Assembly (NCBI GenBank): GCA_020720965.1
Contig: DYNS01000005.1
Location: forward strand, 1-26,292
Reading direction: 5' to 3'
DNA: 26,292 nt
DNA from: Anaerolinea sp.
GTDB lineage: Bacteria; Chloroflexota; Anaerolineae; Anaerolineales; Villigracilaceae
Below the pieces are notes generated by a model. The model made no database searches. It was not told the origin of the DNA and worked only from the letters and a program-made list of their open reading frames with translations. This document shows, piece by piece, positions 1 through 5,768 of the stretch; position 1 is the first letter of the stretch; every line of letters starts with the position of its first letter. The position numbers were made by a program, and so were the translations under genes.

Positions 1-48
1 GTTGCGGGGGTTGTCGGGCTTATCCTCCTTTTGCAAAACAGCTTCTAA
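1..48 (+). CDS. C-terminal tail of an upstream gene (partial)
   Basis: The first base opens a frame that reads VAGVVGLILLLQNSF and stops at TAA (46-48), 15 bp before the next start. The residues are strongly hydrophobic, which would fit the end of a membrane protein. The spacing fits a co-directional operon with the downstream acetyltransferase gene. Fifteen codons are too few to name a family, and the frame could be open by chance. Confidence 0.35.
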   Translation, partial: VAGVVGLILLLQNSF

Positions 49-63
49 CCCTCGGAGATTCCC

Positions 64-2193
64 TTGCTCACCCTGGAAACCCTCACCCAAGAATTCCGCG
101 CCCTCGGCGTTGAAGCGGGCGATACCCTCTTCGTCCACAGCGCCTACTCCAGCCTCTCCCGCGCCCCCGGCGGCGTGCAAGGCGGACCCCAAACCGTGCT
201 AAACGCCCTGCTCAACATCCTCGGCGAAGAAGGCACCCTAGTCATGCCCACCTTCAACTACGACTTTCTGCGCGGCAGCCCTTGGGATATCCGCACCAGC
301 CCCTCGCAAATGGGGGCGCTGACGGAACTCGTCCGCCTGAACCCCCGCGCCCGGCGCATGTACCACCCGGTCTATTCGGTTGCCGCCCTCGGCAAACACG
401 CCGAGGCAATTGCCGCTCACCGCTCCATGGATTGCTTCGGCGAAAGCAGCCTGTTTACCCCCCTGCGGGAATGGGACGCGAAAATCCTCATCATCGGCTT
501 GCCTTACAGCAAATCCATCACCTTTTTGCATCACTGCGAACAGTTGGCAGGGGTCACTTACCGCTACCTCAAAGAATTCAGCGGCACCGCCATAGACGCA
601 AACGGCAAACCCAACCCGGAAACCATCACCATGTTTGTGCGAGACGTAGAACGGGGAGTCGTGCTGGATTTTGAACCCATCGGCGCATTATTGGATAGTC
701 AGGTCGTCCGCAAGCGCCCCATCGGCTTGGGAGAATGCCGCCTGATGAAGATGAACGATGTCTTTCGGGTTGCTGTACAGGCGATGAAAGACCACCCGGA
801 GCCAGGACTCACCTACACCCTGCAAAGCCCGGAACGCGCCAAAGACTGGATACCGCCCATGAAACCGGTCACGTCTCTCAAAGCGATTCTGAGCGAAATC
901 ATCCCCCTGCACCGCACCCTCGCCTCCGAAGGCATGGACGAAGCCCTGCGCCTGGTCGGCTCTTACCTGCCAGAAAACGCCCACTTCCGCACCGAAACCT
1001 ACCCGCCCCTGCAACCCGTCTGGACCTGGTACGTGCCGGAACGCTACGAAGTGGAAGAAGCCTACCTGGAAACCGAAAACGGCGAGCGGGTCATAGACTT
1101 CGCCAACAACAACCTGCACCTCGTCTCCTACTCCCTCCCCACCGACCAATGGCTGGGCTGGAAAGACCTGGAGCCGCACCTGTACTATAACGAAAAACGC
1201 CCCCACGCCATCCCCTGGAAGTTCAAATACTACGAGCGCGATTGGGGCTTCTGCCTCAGCAAAAACCAATTCGACACCCTGCCGCGAGAAACAAAATACC
1301 ACGCCGTCATCCGCTCCCGCTTTGAAACAGACCCGGCAAAAGGCGGCTTCAAAGTGTCGGATGCCGTCTTGCACCCGCAAGGCGGCACCAACCCCGCCGC
1401 CGGGGAAATTTTGCTCATGGCACACGTCTGCCACCCCAACCAGGCAAACGATGACGCCGCCGGAGTTGTCACCGCCATTCAGGTCGCCCGGCGACTGGCA
1501 GCCAACCCCCTGCCCCCCGGCTCCATGAGCGTGCGCTTCTGGTTCGGCGCAGAAACCATCGGCACTATTGCCTACCTCGCCCACCACGAAGACCTCATCC
1601 CCGGCTTTCGCGGCGGCATCTTCATCGAAATGACCGGCAACGACAACAACCTCGCCCTGCAACACACCCGCCAACACAACACCGCCCTGGATAAAATCGG
1701 TCAATACGTCCTTAAAAAACGCGGCAAAGAGTTTCGAGAAGGAACCTTTGCGGACATCATCGCCAACGATGAGCGCGTCCTCAACGGACCCGGCATCAAC
1801 GTCCCCTGCCTCTCCCTCAGCCGCTACCCTTACCCGGAATATCACACCACCGATGACAACCTGGACATCATGCACGAGGACAAATTGCAAGAAGCCGCCG
1901 AAGTCATCGAAGAAATCGTCCGCATTTTTGCCACAGACTATCGCCCCCAACGCAAATTTCGCGGACCAGTCTTCCTCTCCGGTCATGGCTTGTTTGTAGA
2001 CTGGCAAACCAACTGGAAACTCAACCGCGCCATCGAAAAAATGATGATGCGCTTCGAGGGCAAACAATCCATTTTTGAAATTGCCGAAGAACTAGACCTG
2101 GATTATTGGGAAACCCGCGAATACATCGAAAAATTCCGCCTGCGCGGGCTGGTAGAAGCCCTGCCCCTGCCCGAAGTGGCAGAAAAAAGTTAA
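64..2193 (+). CDS. AAC(3)-family acetyltransferase fused to DUF4910 aminopeptidase-like protein
   Basis: This 709-residue protein has two recognisable halves. Residues 1-265 resemble AAC(3)-type N-acetyltransferases, which move acetyl from acetyl-CoA to an amino group: there is an HSAYSS segment at 25-30, a Gly-rich turn at 36-41, and an AAC(3)-like TFLHHCEQLAG segment at 153-163. Residues 270-640 resemble the DUF4910/M28-like aminopeptidase fold. Its candidate zinc ligands are H457 (CHP), D463/D464, E497 (GAE) and H594 (YHT). Residues 640-700 look like a small winged-helix tail. The start is TTG at 64, chosen because GGAG (54-57) lies 6 nt upstream and the AAC(3) fold begins there. Both domain types occur in surface-glycan gene sets, so a role in acylating and deacylating an amino sugar or peptide is an inference. 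Antibiotic resistance is not implied. There is no signal peptide, so it is probably cytoplasmic. Confidence 0.82.
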   Translation: MLTLETLTQEFRALGVEAGDTLFVHSAYSSLSRAPGGVQGGPQTVLNALLNILGEEGTLVMPTFNYDFLRGSPWDIRTSPSQMGALTELVRLNPRARRMYHPVYSVAALGKHAEAIAAHRSMDCFGESSLFTPLREWDAKILIIGLPYSKSITFLHHCEQLAGVTYRYLKEFSGTAIDANGKPNPETITMFVRDVERGVVLDFEPIGALLDSQVVRKRPIGLGECRLMKMNDVFRVAVQAMKDHPEPGLTYTLQSPERAKDWIPPMKPVTSLKAILSEIIPLHRTLASEGMDEALRLVGSYLPENAHFRTETYPPLQPVWTWYVPERYEVEEAYLETENGERVIDFANNNLHLVSYSLPTDQWLGWKDLEPHLYYNEKRPHAIPWKFKYYERDWGFCLSKNQFDTLPRETKYHAVIRSRFETDPAKGGFKVSDAVLHPQGGTNPAAGEILLMAHVCHPNQANDDAAGVVTAIQVARRLAANPLPPGSMSVRFWFGAETIGTIAYLAHHEDLIPGFRGGIFIEMTGNDNNLALQHTRQHNTALDKIGQYVLKKRGKEFREGTFADIIANDERVLNGPGINVPCLSLSRYPYPEYHTTDDNLDIMHEDKLQEAAEVIEEIVRIFATDYRPQRKFRGPVFLSGHGLFVDWQTNWKLNRAIEKMMMRFEGKQSIFEIAEELDLDYWETREYIEKFRLRGLVEALPLPEVAEKS

Positions 2194-2207
2194 AGCCCCG
2201 CCCACCT

Positions 2208-2247
2208 AAAAAGCGGAGGCAGCCCTTGGGGGCTGCCTCCGCTTTTT
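2208..2247. terminator. Bidirectional intrinsic terminator
   Basis: A perfect 12-bp GC-rich stem (GCGGAGGCAGCC, 2213-2224, with its complement at 2231-2242) has a 6-nt loop. It is flanked by A5 on the left and T5 on the right, so it has a U-tract when transcribed in either direction. It lies between the convergent acetyltransferase gene, which ends at 2193, and the thioredoxin gene, which ends at 2270, and would end transcription of both. Confidence 0.93.
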
Positions 2248-2269
2248 CTTGTTTGCAAAAACCCTGGGC

Positions 2270-2788
2270 TTATGCCCGGCTGGTCAGTTTCTTCACCTGC
2301 GCCGTAAGCGCCTTCCAAATGGGGCAGCGGTCATACACCGCCGAGAAGGCGATAACGCCGCCTAAACCCATCAGCAGCCAATTTACCTCGCTCTGATACC
2401 CAATTACCCCCACCGCCAAACCCGCGCCCAGCCGAAAAACCCTCGTCCACAACCCCATGGCAGAAGAGGAAGGCGTTTCTCCCTTTGCCAGGCTCTCGAA
2501 CATGGCGTGCAGGGCGCTGGCAGGCTTTGCGCCCACATGCCGCAAAGTCTCTTTGCCGTTCTGAAAGACAATCAGAGTCGGAATGCCGTAAATGTTCAAC
2601 TCCTTCAACAACTCCTGGTTATCATCCGCATTAATCTGCCACAAATCCACCTTACCGGTAAATTCTTTCGCCAATTTTTCCAAAATGGGTTTGACCATTT
2701 TGCAAGGACCACACCAGGGCGCCCAAAAATCCACCACAACCGGACGGGGACTTTTCTTCAATCTATCATAAAAAGCGGTTGTATTCAT
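2270..2788 (-). CDS. Thioredoxin with C-terminal DUF2892-like membrane tail
   Basis: The protein is 172 residues. Residues 1-105 are a canonical thioredoxin domain with active-site WCGPCK at 25-30 (C26 and C29) and the cis-proline in GIPT (P70). It should reduce disulfides or act as a dithiol relay. Residues 112-165 contain two hydrophobic stretches followed by YDRCPIW at 152-158. That arrangement resembles the YgaP-type DUF2892 membrane domain, so the thioredoxin is probably tethered to the inner face of the membrane. The ATG at 2788 is preferred because AGGAG sits just upstream and the fold starts there; the frame is open for 67 further codons upstream, but those overlap the kinase gene. 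It lies 64 bp downstream of the kinase gene on the same strand and may have its own promoter at 2822-2827. C155 in the tail could be a third redox-active cysteine (inference). Confidence 0.88.
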   Translation of the reverse strand: MNTTAFYDRLKKSPRPVVVDFWAPWCGPCKMVKPILEKLAKEFTGKVDLWQINADDNQELLKELNIYGIPTLIVFQNGKETLRHVGAKPASALHAMFESLAKGETPSSSAMGLWTRVFRLGAGLAVGVIGYQSEVNWLLMGLGGVIAFSAVYDRCPIWKALTAQVKKLTSRA

Positions 2789-2821
2789 CGGTCTCCTTTT
2801 TCTGTTTCCTGTAAAGCGCGG

Positions 2822-2827
2822 ATTATA
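2822..2827 (-). promoter_or_regulatory. Candidate -10 box for the thioredoxin gene
   Basis: A perfect TATAAT reads on the - strand in the 64-bp kinase-thioredoxin spacer. It lies inside a small inverted repeat (GCGG-G-TATAA-T-CCGC). No good -35 is present at 16-18 bp. If it is active, transcription would begin near 2815, giving a leader of about 27 nt, and would uncouple the thioredoxin from the kinase. Confidence 0.45.
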
Positions 2828-2852
2828 CCCGCTCCCCCTGCCGCCGCTGCAC

Positions 2853-4826
2853 TCAACCCAAAGCCAGCACAAACTCCGAGGCGGTGGCAAATCTCTCTTC
2901 CGGCTTCTTCGCCATCGCCCGCTGAATTGCCAGGGCGGTATGCCTGGGCAGGGCAGGCACCAGGTCGCGAGCATCCGGCGGAGGGGCACTCATGTGCGCC
3001 AGGAGCAAAGCGCCGGTGCCAGGTCGGCGAAAAGGAAGGGTTCCGGTGAGCAGCTGATAACTCATCACCCCCAGGGCATATAAATCGGCGCGCCCGTCAA
3101 TTTCGGCAGAAGCCTGAATTTGCTCCGGGGCGATATAGTCAAAAGTGCCTAACACCGCCGAGGCGGTGATGTTGGTATGGGCTCCAGACAGTTTGGCAAT
3201 TCCAAAATCGGTGAGAACGGCGCGAGGAGATACACCCGGCTGCACATCCAACATGACATTGGAGGGTTTCACGTCCCGGTGAACCAGCCCGGCGGCATGG
3301 GCGTAATCCAGCGCCCCGGCAACCTCCCGTAGAATGGGTAGCGCCTCCGCCAGTGAAACCTGCCCGTTCTCTTTAAGGTACGCCGAAAGGCTGACTCCGT
3401 TCAGGTATTCCATCACCATGTAGTACAGGTCGTTTTCCACGCCAAAGTCGTAAATGCGGACGATGTGAGGATGTTCCAACCCGGCAAGGGTGTTTGCCTC
3501 GCGCAGAAAACGCTTGCGGTACTGTTCATCGGTGGCGAGGGAAGAGAGCAGCACTTTAATGGCAACCTGTCGGTTTCGGGTGGGGTGTTCGGCGCGGTAA
3601 ACTTCCGCCATGCCGCCTTTACCAATCAGTTCCAGGTTTTGGTAACTGGAAAAGAGCAAAGGCGCCTGGGTTTGGGTGTCGGAGCCGGGTTGAAACTTTT
3701 TTCCCACCGGGGTTTTCAGGTAGTCAATTTTGATGTTGAAGAAGGTTCTGTCCACAAATCGCTGTAAGGCTTTGCGGGTGGGTTGAAACACTGCCCCCGC
3801 CAGCACCGCCGAGGCGGCAAAGAGCAGGTTTGCTTGCTGAGAATCTGCCAAAAGTTGAGAAACCATGTTCGCCAGCAGCAACTCCACGCCGAAAATTCCG
3901 GCAACCAGGGCGGTGAGCAGACCGTAAACGAGGGCGCGGTTGAGTAGGAAGTCAATATCAAAAAGTTTGTAACGGGCAATGGCGATGGTGATGGAAAGGG
4001 GAAAAACCGGAAATAGGATGATTCCCAAAACCCGCAGTGCCATATCAAAGGTTGTCACCGTCATCGTGTCGCCCTGTAAGGCAGAAAAGAAAACCTGCGG
4101 CAAAACCGAAAGCAGGAACCAGAGCAGGGGTCCGAGCATTCCAAACAGCACCCAGCGAATCTGCTGACGCTGATTCATGCTCCGGGCTGTGCGGTAGCGC
4201 CAGGTCATCACCACTGCGGAACTGGCATACCAAGCCAGCAAAATGCCGGAGCTGAGCCAAATATCAATTTTTTGAATGTAAAGGGGAGAAAACGGCACAT
4301 ACAGCAGGGTCATCGTCAGCAACAGGGGGGCGAGGAGATAACGCAGCCAGGCGGGTTGCCAGCGCCCCTCCGGGTAAAGCCACCCAAACAACACAATCCC
4401 GGCTTCCGCCATCACCATCACTGGCAGGGCAAGCCACTGATACTCTGGCGAGGCTGCCAGGTTATTTCCCAAACCAGTCACCCGCATTCCAAACGCCATA
4501 ATCATCAGCGAAATGGAAATTGCCAGCCAATCATCCGAGCGGTGCATAAAAAGCAAAACTGCCAGCCCCAAATAAGCCAGCAAGACGTAAACATCGGTCA
4601 GCACCTCGATAATGGCATAGGTGAAGATATTCATGCCAAGTTGGGCAATCTGCCGCATAAGGCTATCACTGGCGGAGATGCCCATCCGCGCCATTGCCCC
4701 GGCTGCCAACAGCCCCACAATGTACATCAAAGAAAATGCCCAAAACGCCTGCAAAGCCAGGCGCAGTTTGGGTTTGGTTCTAAGGGAAGTGTAAGTGAGG
4801 GTGGAAGGGGTAAGCGGAGTGGGCAT
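2853..4826 (-). CDS. Membrane Ser/Thr protein kinase with histidine-kinase-like N-terminal module
   Basis: The protein is 657 residues. Residues 395-657 are a complete Hanks-type kinase: glycine loop GKGGMAEVY from 402, catalytic lysine VAIK (K424), HRDVKPSN with catalytic D518, DFG at 540-542, and APE at 566-568. The activation segment has several Thr/Ser residues. Residues 1-360 hold about ten hydrophobic segments and motifs familiar from polytopic Chloroflexota histidine kinases: YPEGRWQPAW (151-160), RQQIRW (220-225), LFDIDFLLNRALVYG (288-302) and FVDRTFF (357-363). The membrane part therefore precedes the kinase, the reverse of PknB-like proteins, and there is no PASTA or sensor domain at the C-terminus. 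It probably senses a membrane or lipid state and phosphorylates cytoplasmic targets (inference). It is divergent from upp and upstream of the thioredoxin gene. Confidence 0.92.
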   Translation of the reverse strand: MPTPLTPSTLTYTSLRTKPKLRLALQAFWAFSLMYIVGLLAAGAMARMGISASDSLMRQIAQLGMNIFTYAIIEVLTDVYVLLAYLGLAVLLFMHRSDDWLAISISLMIMAFGMRVTGLGNNLAASPEYQWLALPVMVMAEAGIVLFGWLYPEGRWQPAWLRYLLAPLLLTMTLLYVPFSPLYIQKIDIWLSSGILLAWYASSAVVMTWRYRTARSMNQRQQIRWVLFGMLGPLLWFLLSVLPQVFFSALQGDTMTVTTFDMALRVLGIILFPVFPLSITIAIARYKLFDIDFLLNRALVYGLLTALVAGIFGVELLLANMVSQLLADSQQANLLFAASAVLAGAVFQPTRKALQRFVDRTFFNIKIDYLKTPVGKKFQPGSDTQTQAPLLFSSYQNLELIGKGGMAEVYRAEHPTRNRQVAIKVLLSSLATDEQYRKRFLREANTLAGLEHPHIVRIYDFGVENDLYYMVMEYLNGVSLSAYLKENGQVSLAEALPILREVAGALDYAHAAGLVHRDVKPSNVMLDVQPGVSPRAVLTDFGIAKLSGAHTNITASAVLGTFDYIAPEQIQASAEIDGRADLYALGVMSYQLLTGTLPFRRPGTGALLLAHMSAPPPDARDLVPALPRHTALAIQRAMAKKPEERFATASEFVLALG

Positions 4827-4859
4827 GATGATATCCGGGCTAAGGCTGAAACGCCGCTA

Positions 4860-4865
4860 ATTATA
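4860..4865 (-). promoter_or_regulatory. Candidate -10 box for the kinase gene
   Basis: The - strand reads TATAAT here, 34 bp upstream of the kinase ATG (4826). The best -35 at 17-18 bp is poor, so only the -10 is claimed. It is the left half of a divergent control region of 148 bp shared with upp. Confidence 0.45.
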
Positions 4866-4939
4866 CGAGCATCATCTCTTTTGGGTTGCGCCAGAGTGGG
4901 ATTCTCAACAATCTATCAGCATTGTATTTGGCGAGAAGA

Positions 4940-4945
4940 TATAAT
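4940..4945 (+). promoter_or_regulatory. Candidate -10 box for upp
   Basis: A perfect TATAAT on + lies 30 bp before the upp ATG. No convincing -35 is visible at 16-18 bp, so the site may need an activator or may be recognised mainly through its -10. A TSS near 4952 would give a short leader of about 23 nt containing the AAGGAG ribosome binding site (4963-4968). Confidence 0.5.
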
Positions 4946-4974
4946 TGTCCAAATTCCCACACAAGGAGCAAGGC

Positions 4975-5601
4975 ATGTCCAACGTTTACGCATCTCAACA
5001 CCCGCTGGTACTGCACAAACTCAGCCGCCTGCGCGATAAACACACCGACCCCAAGAAATTCCGCGAGTTGGTGCAAGAAATCGCCGCGCTGATGGTGTAT
5101 GAAGCCACCGCAGACCTGGCGCTCGCGCCTCGGCAGGTGGAAACCCCTCTGGCAACCCTCACAGCCTACGAGCTGCAACAAAAAATTGGGCTTGTCCCCA
5201 TTCTACGCGCCGGGCTGGGCATGGTGGAAGGCATTTGGGAACTGATGCCCCAGGCGGAAGTCTGGCACATTGGTTTGTACCGGGACGAGCAAACCCTGCG
5301 CCCGGTGGAGTATTACAACAAACTGCCCACCGAACCTACCGTTTCGGTCTGTCTCATTTTAGACCCCATGCTGGCAACCGGCGGCTCCGCCACTGCCACT
5401 GTGGAGGTGTTGAAACGTTGGGGCGTGAAGAAGATTAAGTTCGTAGGGCTCATTGGCGCACCCGAAGGAATCGCCCGGATGCAAGCCGAACACCCGGACG
5501 TGGATATTCACCTTGCCGCCATTGACGAACGTCTGAACGAAAAAGGCTACATCCTGCCCGGCTTGGGCGATGCCGGCGACCGGCAGTTTGGCACGGGGTA
5601 A
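4975..5601 (+). CDS. upp: Uracil phosphoribosyltransferase
   Basis: This enzyme converts uracil and PRPP to UMP and pyrophosphate in cytoplasmic pyrimidine salvage. The protein is 208 residues, the normal family length. Diagnostic features are VPILRAGLGM from residue 74, the PRPP-binding loop DPMLATGGSAT (130-140), and the uracil-binding C-terminal segment PGLGDAGDRQFGT (195-207). The ATG at 4975 is chosen over an in-frame ATG at 4945 because AAGGAG sits 6 nt upstream and the family starts here; the earlier ATG overlaps the -10 box. No uracil permease or pyrimidine operon is adjacent, so it appears to be a single-gene unit. Confidence 0.96.
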   Translation: MSNVYASQHPLVLHKLSRLRDKHTDPKKFRELVQEIAALMVYEATADLALAPRQVETPLATLTAYELQQKIGLVPILRAGLGMVEGIWELMPQAEVWHIGLYRDEQTLRPVEYYNKLPTEPTVSVCLILDPMLATGGSATATVEVLKRWGVKKIKFVGLIGAPEGIARMQAEHPDVDIHLAAIDERLNEKGYILPGLGDAGDRQFGTG

Positions 5602-5621
5602 AACATCCGCGCAGGAAAATC

Positions 5622-5686
5622 GCCGGGTATGCCATCAAAACATGCCCGGCAAAAAAACGCAGGAGGGAAAATGTTTTTTTACCCGG
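5622..5686 (+). promoter_or_regulatory. Candidate RNA leader with competing hairpins upstream of the diguanylate cyclase
   Basis: Stem I pairs 5622-5631 with 5641-5650 (10 bp with one G-U, 9-nt loop). The segment CCGGGTA (5623-5629) inside that stem is also perfectly complementary to TACCCGG (5680-5686), so an alternative pairing would break stem I. Between them lie A7 (5651-5657), a near-ideal AGGAGG (5661-5666), an ATG (5671) and T7 (5674-5680). No T-tract directly follows stem I, so it is not a simple upp terminator. It does not match a riboswitch class I can recognise. Regulation of the downstream gene is an inference. Confidence 0.3.
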
Positions 5687-5712
5687 AATCCCACATAGGG
5701 GGAATGCGCTAA
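5671..5712 (+). CDS. Possible 13-codon leader peptide
   Basis: ATG at 5671 follows AGGAGG by 4 nt and opens MFFYPESHIGGMR, ending at TAA 5710-5712, which is 56 bp before the diguanylate cyclase start. The strong ribosome binding site is the only real support. The peptide has no run of one regulatory amino acid. It lies inside the competing-hairpin region, so translating it could influence the fold (inference). Confidence 0.2.
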   Translation: MFFYPESHIGGMR

Positions 5713-5768
5713 GAAGTTCCTCTAGCCTGACCAAAAGGTTATGTTCCCGCAATGATAAAGGTTGTAGG

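Noticed and set aside
688..2067. Long open frame (459 codons) on - opposite the acetyltransferase gene
   Set aside because: It mirrors a GC-rich, C-ending coding sequence on +. Its translation is low-complexity in Val, Gly and Phe, resembles no family, and the + gene has two clear domains.
64..2193. Reading the AAC(3) homology as an aminoglycoside resistance gene
   Set aside because: The domain is part of a larger two-domain chromosomal protein with no mobile element nearby. The family includes many enzymes acting on other amines, so resistance cannot be claimed from sequence.
5622..5650. Hairpin after upp considered as its terminator
   Set aside because: On + it is followed by A7, not a T-tract, and T7 comes only 24 nt later without a stem in front of it. 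It is treated as part of a possible leader instead.
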